From Paracoccus onchidii (GTDB taxonomy: Bacteria > Pseudomonadota > Alphaproteobacteria > Rhodobacterales > Rhodobacteraceae), in contig NZ_JAQBIE010000009.1 in the NCBI RefSeq assembly GCF_028294535.1, forward strand, positions 62,001 through 126,000: 64,000 nucleotides of DNA. Direction: 5' to 3'. This document shows positions 18,005 to 25,969 of this stretch, piece after piece; positions within the stretch are counted from its first letter, which is position 1; the number at the start of each line of letters is the position of its first letter. Both the position numbers and the translations under genes were made by a program. The notes beneath the pieces were generated by a model. It had not been told where the DNA came from, did no database searches, and saw only the letters and a list, made by a program, of their open reading frames with translations.

Positions 18005-18822
18005 TCGGCGTCGGGCAGCAGACGGCGATACATGTGCCAACTGGCATGCCCCAGAACCGGCAGCACGATCAACAACCCCAGAAAATAGGGGAGGATTGCC
18101 AGGAACAACCATATCGCGATCATGATCGCCCAGACGATCATGACCCGCAGGTTGAGCGTCACGGCCTGAACCGAGGCAATGATCGCCGTAATGAAGTCGA
18201 CTTCACGTTCCAGCAAGACCGGCAAGCCAACCACCGTGAACGAAAACAGCACAGCGGCGAAACCGGCGCCGATGAAGGTCCCCACCAACAGCATGATCAA
18301 TCCCCGCCCTTCCATCAGAACCGCGGCAGACGAGGTGATATTGGTCAGCGACGACACGCCCATGAACAGCGCGAAAACCGTATGCGCGACAAAAACCCAG
18401 AACATGAACAGCAGCAACACCACCATTGCCATTGACGGTATCTGCCTGTCTTTCTGGGCAAACACCACGCGCAGAACCGCCGGCCATGCCAGCGGTTCCT
18501 GCATTTCAATGCGACGGCTGACCTCGTAAAGACCGATTGCGGCAAAAGGGGCGATCAGCGGAAAGCCCAGCACAAAGGGCATCAGCCACCATTCCTGCCC
18601 CGACGCGAAGGCCACAAGGGCCAGCATCAACCCACCCAGCACATAGAACGAGCTGAAAAACAGCCCAAATGCAGGCGCAATGCGAAAATCACGCCAGCCG
18701 GCGGCCAGAACCTGGCCCAGATCGGCAAGCTCGATCCGGGCTGGCGCGGGCAGGACATCTGGTTGCGCCCTGTCTTGCGGCGCCTTTGCATTGGTCGCGT
18801 TTGCGGTATCGGGTCGAGTCAC
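18001..18822 (-). CDS. DUF2189 family integral membrane protein
   Basis: The 273-residue product has about six hydrophobic segments and the DUF2189 layout: a soluble N-terminus, LAAGWRDFRIAPAFGLFFSS, then alternating membrane helices ending in GHASWHMYRRLL. The function of the family is not known. It starts with GTG at 18822, supported by GGAGGG about 5 nt upstream. Its stop codon overlaps that of the convergent SDR gene by two bases. It lies 72 nt downstream of coaD in the same direction and could be co-transcribed with it. Confidence 0.86.
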   Translation of the reverse strand: MTRPDTANATNAKAPQDRAQPDVLPAPARIELADLGQVLAAGWRDFRIAPAFGLFFSSFYVLGGLMLALVAFASGQEWWLMPFVLGFPLIAPFAAIGLYEVSRRIEMQEPLAWPAVLRVVFAQKDRQIPSMAMVVLLLFMFWVFVAHTVFALFMGVSSLTNITSSAAVLMEGRGLIMLLVGTFIGAGFAAVLFSFTVVGLPVLLEREVDFITAIIASVQAVTLNLRVMIVWAIMIAIWLFLAILPYFLGLLIVLPVLGHASWHMYRRLLPDAD

Positions 18823-18894
18823 GACAGCCCTCCATCTGGCGCAAATTCACGGAAATGCTAGGATGGATTTTCAGATCGCGCAACGATTGTCGCG

Positions 18895-19386
18895 TTACGA
18901 ATAACGTGCCTGCAACGCCTGCTTGACCGGTTCTGTCACGAATTGAGAGACATCCCCGCCAAGCCGGGCAATTTCCTTGACCAGCTTTGATGCGATGGCC
19001 TGACGGCGTGCATCGGCCATCAGGAACACCGTCTCGATCTGGGCATCAAGCGCACGGTTCATTCCAACCATCTGGAATTCATATTCAAAATCCGCAACGG
19101 CCCGCAATCCGCGCACGATCACACCGGCCCCGACATCACGGGCGCAATCGATCAGCAGGTTCTCGAACGGATGCACCCGGATTTCTCCGCCAGTTCTGGA
19201 TGCGATCACATCGCATTCCGCCTGCACCATTGCGACCCGTTCTTCCAGGTTAAACAGGGGCTGTTTGTCCCGGTTTATGGCCACCCCGATCACCAGACGA
19301 TCCACCAGCGCCATGGCGCGTTCGATGATGTCGACATGCCCAAGCGTGATCGGGTCAAATGTGCCGGGGTAAAGGCCAATGCGCAT
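18895..19386 (-). CDS. coaD: Phosphopantetheine adenylyltransferase
   Basis: CoaD transfers AMP from ATP to 4'-phosphopantetheine to make dephospho-CoA, the penultimate step of coenzyme A synthesis. The 163-residue protein is full length and has the nucleotidyltransferase signature GTFDPITLGH at residues 8-17. RGLRAVADFEYEFQM near 91-105 is typical of CoaD. It lies downstream of the CBS-domain gene with a gap of 79 nt. CoA supply has no obvious link to those neighbours, though CoA-ester metabolism is encoded nearby on the other strand. Confidence 0.97.
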   Translation of the reverse strand: MRIGLYPGTFDPITLGHVDIIERAMALVDRLVIGVAINRDKQPLFNLEERVAMVQAECDVIASRTGGEIRVHPFENLLIDCARDVGAGVIVRGLRAVADFEYEFQMVGMNRALDAQIETVFLMADARRQAIASKLVKEIARLGGDVSQFVTEPVKQALQARYS

Positions 19387-19465
19387 GGGCAGTCATCCTC
19401 GTGCTGGGTCGCGGACAGGGAAACCCGATTTCGCCCGCAATTGCAACGCTGTGGGTTGGGTGCCA

Positions 19466-19927
19466 CTAGCTGCCCATGATCATCCCGGTCAAGGCGTCTT
19501 TTTCGGCCGACAACTCTTTCAGGCGACCGCTGACGGCATCGCCGATCGAGACGACGCCCAGCATATGCCCGTTCTCGTCTACCACCGGCATATGGCGAAA
19601 GCGTCCTTCGGTCATGCGTTCCAGCACCGTCAGGGCGTCATCTCCGGTCACGCAGGTCTGCACATTCCTGGTCATGACCTCGTTGATCGGCGTGGATAGA
19701 ACCGCCGCGCCATTCAGGCCTAGTTGCTTGACGATATCGCGTTCCGACAGAATTCCCGCAGGGGTTTTACCGTCCTCGGATACCACAATCGCACCGATCT
19801 TTTGTTCGCACAATGTGTTCGCGGCTTCGATCAGGGTCGCGTCAGGGTGGATCGTGACGATCGTGGTCGCGGCAATTCCCGGCTTGCCAGAGGTTTCCTT
19901 CATAGAGAGCAACTGTTTAACCAACAT
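19466..19927 (-). CDS. Two-CBS-domain protein
   Basis: The 153-residue cytoplasmic protein consists almost wholly of a CBS pair (about residues 20-75 and 85-145). It has the usual turns GAIVVSEDGKTPAGILSERD and MPVVDENGHMLGVVSIGD. Such pairs bind AMP, ATP, NAD or similar ligands and act as energy or redox sensors. No effector domain is attached, so its partner is unknown. The ATG at 19927 has AAGGAG about 9 nt upstream. It sits 58 nt downstream of the lysR-type gene on the same strand. Confidence 0.92.
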   Translation of the reverse strand: MLVKQLLSMKETSGKPGIAATTIVTIHPDATLIEAANTLCEQKIGAIVVSEDGKTPAGILSERDIVKQLGLNGAAVLSTPINEVMTRNVQTCVTGDDALTVLERMTEGRFRHMPVVDENGHMLGVVSIGDAVSGRLKELSAEKDALTGMIMGS

Positions 19928-19985
19928 CGATCCATACTCCTTCAGCGCAGTGTCAGGTTCATATTTTGCGCGTATTCGCGTCGCG

Positions 19986-20897
19986 TCAAGTCCGACGATC
20001 CGCAGCCGCCTGCACCATTGCTTCCAGACGCGCGGTCTCGGCGCGAAGCTGCTGCACCAAGGCTTCGGCCAACAGGTTCATGCGGCGCGACCCACGATCA
20101 TCGGCGTGCCGCAACAACCAGAAGCTGCGTTTCAACGCGATCTGATCGGGCAGCACGACACGCAACCCGGGCACGAAAGGGATCGCGAAATCATGCACGA
20201 TGCCAAGCCCCGCCGCCGCCCGGATCGCCTGCATCTGAACCGAAACAGAATTCGAGGTGATCTGTGCGGTCTGAACACCGGTTTCAGAAAGGTAATCCAG
20301 TTCGCGGTCGAAAATCATGTCAGGGATATAGCCGACAAGGCGATGCCGTCGCAGATCCGGCAGATCGCGGATCGCGGGGTGCTTGTCCAGATAATCGCGA
20401 TGGGCCGCCAGATGCAGGTGATAATCGGTCAGGCGCTGCACTGTCAGCCGTCCCGTATCCGGCGGCGAGACCGCGATGGCCATATCGGCCTCGCGCTTGG
20501 ACAGGTTAACGACCCGAGGCAAGGCCACGATCTGGATTTCCAGTCCCGGATGAATGTCACACAGCGCGCGCGCGACCTGCGGCAGAAGGTAATTGGCACA
20601 ACCGTCCGGCGCGCCGATCCGCAGCACCCCGCTGATACCGGCATCGCGGCGGGTGGCCTCGTTCGCGGCCTTGGCAGCCTTTTCCGCAGCTTCGGCGGGG
20701 GCAACAAGGCGATCCCCCTCAGGGGTCAGGGTATAGCCCTGCGGGGTCTTTGCAAAAAGTGTCGCACCGATATCATGTTCCAACCGGCCAATACGCCGCC
20801 CTACCGTCGAAGCATCCATTTTCAGCCAGCGCCCCGCGCCCGACAGGCTTTCCGATCGCGCCACCGCCAGGAAAATTCTCAGATCGTCCCAGTCCAC
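19986..20897 (-). CDS. LysR-type transcriptional regulator
   Basis: The 303-residue regulator has an N-terminal winged helix-turn-helix (DWDDLRIFLAVARSESLSGA, then TVGRRIGRLEHDIGATLF) and a LysR substrate-binding domain. I prefer the GTG at 20897, giving the common family start VDWDDLRIF with AAGGTGGG directly ahead. An ATG at 20954 would add 19 residues and consume most of the promoter region. It is divergent from mmsA with about 100 nt between the starts, so mmsA is the natural target. A TTTGCAAA box lies in that gap, 9 nt from this start, so this gene may also be under ScfR control. Confidence 0.88.
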   Translation of the reverse strand: MDWDDLRIFLAVARSESLSGAGRWLKMDASTVGRRIGRLEHDIGATLFAKTPQGYTLTPEGDRLVAPAEAAEKAAKAANEATRRDAGISGVLRIGAPDGCANYLLPQVARALCDIHPGLEIQIVALPRVVNLSKREADMAIAVSPPDTGRLTVQRLTDYHLHLAAHRDYLDKHPAIRDLPDLRRHRLVGYIPDMIFDRELDYLSETGVQTAQITSNSVSVQMQAIRAAAGLGIVHDFAIPFVPGLRVVLPDQIALKRSFWLLRHADDRGSRRMNLLAEALVQQLRAETARLEAMVQAAADRRT

Positions 20898-20905
20898 GTC
20901 CCACC

Positions 20906-20931
20906 TTTGCAAAAATGCAAAACCTCTTTGC
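20906..20931. promoter_or_regulatory. Candidate ScfR-type operator between lysR and mmsA
   Basis: The perfect palindrome TTTGCAAA lies at 20906-20913. An overlapping, phase-shifted half copy (TGCAAA, 20916-20921) and TTTGCC at 20926 follow. The core is the same as in the two boxes in front of the ScfR-family gene at 13.7 kb. It sits just upstream of the lysR start and about 84 nt upstream of mmsA, where it could act on both genes. Binding is inference. Confidence 0.5.
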
Positions 20932-20996
20932 CAACATGCCTCTTTTGTCCGCATTTCCGCAAGGCTATCTTCTGGGCAACACGAATGGAGGATGCC

Positions 20997-22496
20997 ATGA
21001 AAGAGATACATCACTGGGTCGACGGCAAGGAATACAAAGGCACGTCGGGACGTTTTGCAGATGTGTTCAATCCAGCGACCGGCGAGGTGCAGGCCAAAGT
21101 CAGCCTGGCCACCAAGGACGAACTGGACGCCGCCGTTGAAAGTGCAGCCCGCGCCCAGATCAAATGGGGGGCCACGAACCCTCAACGCCGCGCACGGGTG
21201 ATGATGGAATTCGTTCGGTTGATCAACCGCGACATGGACAAGCTGGCCGAGGCGCTGTCATCCGAACATGGCAAGACCTTTCCCGACGCCAAGGGCGATG
21301 TCCAACGCGGGTTGGAAGTGATCGAATTCTGCATCGGCGCGCCGCATCTGCTGAAAGGTGAATATACCGACAGCGCCGGCACCGGCATCGACATGTATTC
21401 GATGCGCCAGCCGCTTGGCGTCGTCGCCGGCATTACGCCATTCAACTTTCCGGCCATGATCCCGCTGTGGAAAATCGGCCCTGCGCTTGCATCGGGCAAC
21501 GCGATGGTCCTCAAACCGTCCGAGCGCGACCCATCGGTTCCGCTGATGTTGGCGCAATTGCTGCAAGAGGCCGGCCTGCCCGATGGCGTCTTGCAGGTCA
21601 TCAATGGCGACAAGGGCAGCGTCGACGCGATTCTGGACAGCGATGTCATTCAGGCGGTGGGCTTCGTCGGATCGACCCCGATTGCCCAGTATATCTATGA
21701 ACGGGCGGCCGCGACCGGCAAACGTGCCCAGTGCTTTGGCGGTGCCAAGAACCATATGATCATCATGCCCGATGCCGATCTGGATCAGGCTGCCGATGCG
21801 CTGGTGGGCGCGGGTTACGGCGCGGCTGGCGAACGCTGCATGGCGATCTCGGTCGCGGTTCCGGTCGGTGAGAAAACTGCCGATGCGCTGATCGAAAAGC
21901 TGGTGCCACGGATCGAAAAGCTGAAAGTCGGTCCCTATACCGCCGGCAACGATGTCGATTACGGGCCGGTCGTCACAAAGGCCGCCAAGGAAAACATCCT
22001 GCGCCTGGTGCAGACCGGTATCGACCAGGGCGCCGAACTGGTCGTGGATGGCCGTGACTTCAGCCTGCAGGGCTATGAAGAGGGTTTCTTCGTCGGCCCG
22101 CATCTGTTTGACCGCGTGACGCCAGACATGGATATCTACAAGACCGAAATCTTCGGCCCCGTCCTGTCCACCGTCCGCGCCGGCAGCTATGAAGAGGCGA
22201 TCAAGCTGGCCATGGATCACGAATATGGCAATGGCACCGCGATCTATACCCGCGATGGCGATGCGGCGCGTGACTTTGCCAATCGCATCAATATCGGCAT
22301 GGTCGGCGTGAACGTTCCGATCCCGGTTCCGCTGGCCTATCACACCTTTGGCGGCTGGAAGAAATCGGGTTTTGGCGACCTGAACCAGCACGGCCCCGAT
22401 GCGTTCCGCTTTTACACCCGGACCAAGACCGTCACGGCGCGCTGGCCCTCGGGCATCAAGGAAGGCGGCGAGTTCAACTTCAAGGCCATGGACTAG
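20997..22496 (+). CDS. mmsA: Methylmalonate-semialdehyde dehydrogenase (CoA-acylating)
   Basis: MmsA oxidises methylmalonate semialdehyde to propionyl-CoA with NAD+ and CoA, the last step of distal valine breakdown. The 499-residue protein is the usual length. It has the aldehyde dehydrogenase fold, with AGITPFNFPAMIPLW near 145 and the catalytic cysteine in GAAGERCMAIS near residue 281. The ATG at 20997 has GGAGG about 6 nt upstream. An ATG four codons earlier would put the site inside the gene. It lies upstream of three more valine genes but is separated from them by 324 nt and a hairpin, so it may have its own control. The lysR gene is divergent. Confidence 0.95.
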   Translation: MKEIHHWVDGKEYKGTSGRFADVFNPATGEVQAKVSLATKDELDAAVESAARAQIKWGATNPQRRARVMMEFVRLINRDMDKLAEALSSEHGKTFPDAKGDVQRGLEVIEFCIGAPHLLKGEYTDSAGTGIDMYSMRQPLGVVAGITPFNFPAMIPLWKIGPALASGNAMVLKPSERDPSVPLMLAQLLQEAGLPDGVLQVINGDKGSVDAILDSDVIQAVGFVGSTPIAQYIYERAAATGKRAQCFGGAKNHMIIMPDADLDQAADALVGAGYGAAGERCMAISVAVPVGEKTADALIEKLVPRIEKLKVGPYTAGNDVDYGPVVTKAAKENILRLVQTGIDQGAELVVDGRDFSLQGYEEGFFVGPHLFDRVTPDMDIYKTEIFGPVLSTVRAGSYEEAIKLAMDHEYGNGTAIYTRDGDAARDFANRINIGMVGVNVPIPVPLAYHTFGGWKKSGFGDLNQHGPDAFRFYTRTKTVTARWPSGIKEGGEFNFKAMD

Positions 22497-22516
22497 GCCC
22501 GCATTTATAAAAGCCA

Positions 22517-22542
22517 GACGACCCGGGTCCGCCCGGGTCGTC
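22517..22542 (+). terminator. Probable terminator of mmsA
   Basis: GACGACCCGGG (22517-22527) and CCCGGGTCGTC (22532-22542) form a perfect 11-bp stem with a 4-nt loop, 20 nt after the mmsA stop. No T-run follows, so it may only weaken read-through or protect the mRNA end. Confidence 0.55.
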
Positions 22543-22746
22543 GCATATCCGGGCAGGGGGAACCGCGGGACAGGTCAGCCACCACAACCTTGCGCGGGGT
22601 GGTCCGCAAACCGCCCCTGCAACGCTGGCCAGCAGCGCCCGAATCGCCCATGTGATCAGCATTAGACCCCACGACAACAGCTTGCGCAGCTATATCATGT
22701 GTCCGGCGGGCGGATTGAGGTGGGATCCCGACAAATACTGACAGTG

Positions 22747-22776
22747 CTTGCGCAAGACTGTATGACAACCGACAAT
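22747..22776 (+). promoter_or_regulatory. Candidate promoter and palindromic operator of the valine operon
   Basis: The perfect palindrome CTTGCGCAAG is at 22747-22756. TTGCGC inside it (22748) and GACAAT (22771-22776), 17 nt apart, could act as -35 and -10 elements. A related CTTGCGCAG lies 66 bp upstream at 22681. A regulator bound at the palindrome would block the -35. Sequence match only. Confidence 0.35.
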
Positions 22777-22820
22777 TAAACAGTCGTTAAATTAACATCA
22801 ACGAAGGGGGGAGACTTCAG

Positions 22821-23966
22821 ATGGATTTCGCGCTTAGCGAAGAGCAGCAGGCAATCTTTGACATGGCGCGCGACTTTGGCCAATCGCGCATCGCGCCCCA
22901 CGCCCGCGACTGGGAAATACAAGGGACGATACCTCGCGACCTTTGGATCGAAGCAGCGCAGCTGGGGTTTGGCGGCCTTTACGTGCGCGAGGAAAACGGC
23001 GGGTCCGGCCTGTCCCGGCTGGATGCGACGCTGGTGTTTGAAGCCCTGTCGATGGCCTGCCCTTCGGTGGCCTCGTTCCTGTCCATTCACAACATGTGCG
23101 CCGGCATGGTCGACAAGTTCGGCAGTGACGCCGCCCGGACCAAATGGCTTCCCGGTCTGTGCAGCATGGAACAGGTGGCCAGCTACTGTCTGACCGAACC
23201 CGGCAGCGGCTCGGATGCGGCGGCATTGCGCACACGCGCCGTGGCCGATGATCAGGGCTATCGGCTGAACGGGGCCAAGGCATTCATTTCCGGCGGCTCT
23301 TATTCCGATCTGTATGTGGTGATGGTGCGCACCGGCGAAGACGGCCCCAAGGGGATCAGCACCGTTCTTGTCGAAGCAGGAACCGACGGCCTGTCCTTTG
23401 GCGGGCTAGAGGACAAGATGGGCTGGCGTGCCCAACCGACCGCGCAGGTGCAGTTCGACGATTGCGTGATTGCAGCCGATAACCTGCTTGGCCAGGAAGG
23501 CAAGGGCTTCAGCTATGCGATGGCGGGGCTGGATGGCGGGCGCCTGAACATCGCCGCAAGCGCACTTGGCGGTGCGCAATCCGCACTGGATCAAACGCTG
23601 GCATATATGGGCGAACGCAAGGCATTCGGCAAACAGCTCGACCAGTTCCAGGCACTGCAATTCCGACTGGCCGATATGGAAACCGCATTGCAATCGGCGC
23701 GCATCTTCCTGCGCCAGGCAGCATGGAAGCTGGATCACGGCGCGCCGGACGCATCGAAGTTCTGCGCCATGGCCAAGCTTTATGTCACGGATCGCGCCTT
23801 TGACGTCGCCAACCAATGCCTGCAGCTGCACGGCGGCTATGGCTATCTGGCGGATTACGGAATCGAAAAGATCGTGCGCGACCTGCGCGTGCATCAGATC
23901 CTTGAAGGAACGAATGAAATCATGCGGCTGATTGTCGGTCGCAGCCTATTGGCGGAACGGGGGTAA
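22821..23966 (+). CDS. Acyl-CoA dehydrogenase, probably isobutyryl-CoA dehydrogenase
   Basis: This FAD flavoenzyme probably oxidises isobutyryl-CoA to methacrylyl-CoA in valine breakdown and passes electrons to ETF. The 381-residue protein has the acyl-CoA dehydrogenase signatures CLTEPGSGSDAAALRT near 129 and the C-terminal QLHGGYGYLADYGIEK near 334. The catalytic glutamate is in LEGTNEIMR near 362-370. Substrate choice rests on context: the next two genes are 3-hydroxyisobutyryl-CoA hydrolase and 3-hydroxyisobutyrate dehydrogenase. A very strong ribosome binding site (AAGGGGGGAG) precedes the ATG. The next gene starts 3 nt after its stop. Confidence 0.93.
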   Translation: MDFALSEEQQAIFDMARDFGQSRIAPHARDWEIQGTIPRDLWIEAAQLGFGGLYVREENGGSGLSRLDATLVFEALSMACPSVASFLSIHNMCAGMVDKFGSDAARTKWLPGLCSMEQVASYCLTEPGSGSDAAALRTRAVADDQGYRLNGAKAFISGGSYSDLYVVMVRTGEDGPKGISTVLVEAGTDGLSFGGLEDKMGWRAQPTAQVQFDDCVIAADNLLGQEGKGFSYAMAGLDGGRLNIAASALGGAQSALDQTLAYMGERKAFGKQLDQFQALQFRLADMETALQSARIFLRQAAWKLDHGAPDASKFCAMAKLYVTDRAFDVANQCLQLHGGYGYLADYGIEKIVRDLRVHQILEGTNEIMRLIVGRSLLAERG

Positions 23967-23969
23967 CGC

Positions 23970-24977
23970 GTGCAGGACCTGAATATCCGCAAGACGGGCA
24001 AGGCGGGGCGTATCACGTTCACGCGCCCCAAGGCCCTGAATGCGCTGACCCATGACATGGCATTGGCGATACAGACCGCGCTGGACGATTGGCGCAGCGA
24101 TCCGCAGGTTGCCCTGGTCATCATCGACGCCGAAGGCGAGCGCGCCTTTTGTTCAGGTGGCGATATCGCCGCCGTCTATCATGCCGGACTTGCGGGCGAT
24201 CATGGCGTGGGGCGGGCATTCTTCCGCGATGAGTATCTGATGAATGCGACCATCGCCGATTACCCAAAACCGATAGTGGCGCTGATGCAGGGCTTTGTTA
24301 TGGGTGGCGGTGTCGGTGTTGGCGGCCATGCAAGCCACCGCGTCGTCACCGACAGCACGCAGATCGCGATGCCCGAGGCCGGAATCGGCCTGATCCCTGA
24401 TGTCGGGGGCACCTGGTTGCTGGCGCGATCGAGCGGTCACATCGGCGAATTTCTCGCCCTGACCGGAGGGCGAATGGGACCGGGCGACGCAATCCATGCC
24501 GGTTTCGCGGACATCTATTTGCCCGAAGGCGAATGGCCGTCTTTGATCTCGCGGCTGGAGGAAAGCGGCGATGTCTCGGCGATCACCGGCATGAACCCAC
24601 CCCATGCACCTCTGGCCGAACGGGATCTGTCGGCCTTTGGGATGGCAGATCTCGCCGCTATTTCAGATAGATTGTCCGAACTTGGCGACGAAGGATCATT
24701 GAAACCGATCAGGCGTAACTCGCCATTGTCGATGGCCGCCGGTTTGCAGATGGTTCGCGCCGCGCGCAATGACACACGCATCCAGGAATCGCTCAGCCGC
24801 GAGTTTCGCTTTACCTATCGCGCCACCGAGTTTTCGGATTTCTTGGAAGGTGTGCGCGCACAGATCATCGACAAGGATCGCACCCCGAAATGGCAGGCGG
24901 ACCCGTCCCCAGAGAATCTGGAACGCATGCTCGCGTCGCTTGGCGATGAAGAATTGAACTGGGAGGATCAGAAATGA
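23970..24977 (+). CDS. 3-hydroxyisobutyryl-CoA hydrolase (crotonase superfamily)
   Basis: The enzyme probably releases 3-hydroxyisobutyrate from its CoA thioester. The 335-residue length and the segments FCSGGDI near 61 and GFVMGGGVGVGG near 109 fit the hydrolase (HIBCH) rather than a short enoyl-CoA hydratase (about 260 aa). PEAGIGLIPDVGGT near 135 also fits. It starts with GTG at 23970, 3 nt after the dehydrogenase stop, and overlaps mmsB by 4 nt. No separate methacrylyl-CoA hydratase gene is in the window, so that step must be encoded elsewhere or served by a general hydratase. Confidence 0.92.
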   Translation: MQDLNIRKTGKAGRITFTRPKALNALTHDMALAIQTALDDWRSDPQVALVIIDAEGERAFCSGGDIAAVYHAGLAGDHGVGRAFFRDEYLMNATIADYPKPIVALMQGFVMGGGVGVGGHASHRVVTDSTQIAMPEAGIGLIPDVGGTWLLARSSGHIGEFLALTGGRMGPGDAIHAGFADIYLPEGEWPSLISRLEESGDVSAITGMNPPHAPLAERDLSAFGMADLAAISDRLSELGDEGSLKPIRRNSPLSMAAGLQMVRAARNDTRIQESLSREFRFTYRATEFSDFLEGVRAQIIDKDRTPKWQADPSPENLERMLASLGDEELNWEDQK

Positions 24978-25849
24978 AGATCGGATTTATCGGGCTGGGC
25001 AACATGGGCGCGCCGATGGCTGCCAACCTGGCCGCGGCAGGGCACGCGGTCGCGGGGTTTGATACCGCCGCCCCTGCCCCCGAAGGCGTCACATCCGTAT
25101 CAAGCGCCGTGCAGGCCGCAACCGATGCAGATGTGGTGATCACCATGCTGCCAAACGGGCAAATCCTGCGGGCCGTGGCCGATCAGGTCATTCCCGCGAT
25201 GAAACCGGGTGCGGTTCTGTGCGATTGCTCGACCGTCGATGTCGACAGCGCACGCGCGGTGTCGCAACAGGCCCGGTCGGCAGATCTTGGCGCCCTGGAC
25301 GCGCCTGTATCGGGTGGCATCGGCGGTGCCCGCGCCGGAACCCTGACCTTCATGGCCGGAGGCCGCCAGCAGGATTTCGATGTTGTCGCCCCCTTGCTGG
25401 ACATCATGGGGCAAAAAGCGGTGCTTTGCGGCGATTCCGGGGCCGGCCAGGCCGCCAAGATCTGCAACAACATGATCCTGGGCGTCACAATGCTGGCCAC
25501 CTGCGAGGCATTTGCGCTGGCCGACAAGCTGGGGCTGGACCGGCAGAAGATGTTCGACGTGGTTTCCACCAGTTCGGGCGCAAGCTGGTCGATCAACAGC
25601 TATTGCCCGGCCCCCGGGGTGGGACCGCAATCACCCGCTGACAATGATTACCAGCCGGGATTCGCCGCAGAACTGATGTTGAAGGATCTGCGACTGTCGC
25701 AGGCCGCCGCCGAGGCCGCCGACGCCGACACCCCCATGGGTGCACTGGCAACTGCGCAATATCAGTGCTTTGTCGAAGAAGAAGACGGGAATGGCCGCGA
25801 TTTCTCGGCAATGTTGCCGCGCTTTGCCGCACGTTCCCGCCGGCCATAG
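24974..25849 (+). CDS. mmsB: 3-hydroxyisobutyrate dehydrogenase
   Basis: MmsB oxidises 3-hydroxyisobutyrate to methylmalonate semialdehyde with NAD+, giving the substrate for MmsA. The 291-residue protein has the family N-terminal motif GFIGLGNMGAPMA at residues 4-16. DAPVSGGIGGARAGTLTFM is near 109 and the catalytic lysine is in AAKICNN near 162. The start overlaps the previous gene by ATGA. An inverted repeat follows at 25869-25906. Confidence 0.95.
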   Translation: MKIGFIGLGNMGAPMAANLAAAGHAVAGFDTAAPAPEGVTSVSSAVQAATDADVVITMLPNGQILRAVADQVIPAMKPGAVLCDCSTVDVDSARAVSQQARSADLGALDAPVSGGIGGARAGTLTFMAGGRQQDFDVVAPLLDIMGQKAVLCGDSGAGQAAKICNNMILGVTMLATCEAFALADKLGLDRQKMFDVVSTSSGASWSINSYCPAPGVGPQSPADNDYQPGFAAELMLKDLRLSQAAAEAADADTPMGALATAQYQCFVEEEDGNGRDFSAMLPRFAARSRRP

Positions 25850-25868
25850 GCGCGGTCCCTTCCGACGT

Positions 25869-25906
25869 TTTGCGGCCGGATCACACCCATTTGACCCGGC
25901 CGCAAA
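25869..25906 (+). terminator. Inverted repeat after mmsB
   Basis: TTTGCGGCCGG (25869-25879) and CCGGCCGCAAA (25896-25906) could pair over 11 bp with a 16-nt loop, 19 nt after the mmsB stop. The large loop and missing T-run make it a weak terminator candidate. Confidence 0.4.
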
Positions 25907-25969
25907 CCCCGCAAGGGAACCCGACACCGGTGCAGCTCGTTTGATCGCTGACTGGCAAGGGACACATTC

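Larger units (their letters stand above)
22497..22820. other. 324-nt gap between mmsA and the acyl-CoA dehydrogenase gene
   Basis: The gap holds a strong hairpin near mmsA, then a stretch with no convincing coding frame. Two copies of CTTGCGCA follow, at 22681 and 22747, with a plausible promoter and an AAGGGGGGAG ribosome binding site just before the next gene. The 3' half is clearly richer in A and T than the flanking genes, as expected of a control region. Confidence 0.6.

Noticed and set aside
19476..20996. Plus-strand open frame extending mmsA far upstream
   Set aside because: It lies opposite the lysR and CBS genes. MmsA homology begins at 20997, where a good ribosome binding site exists.
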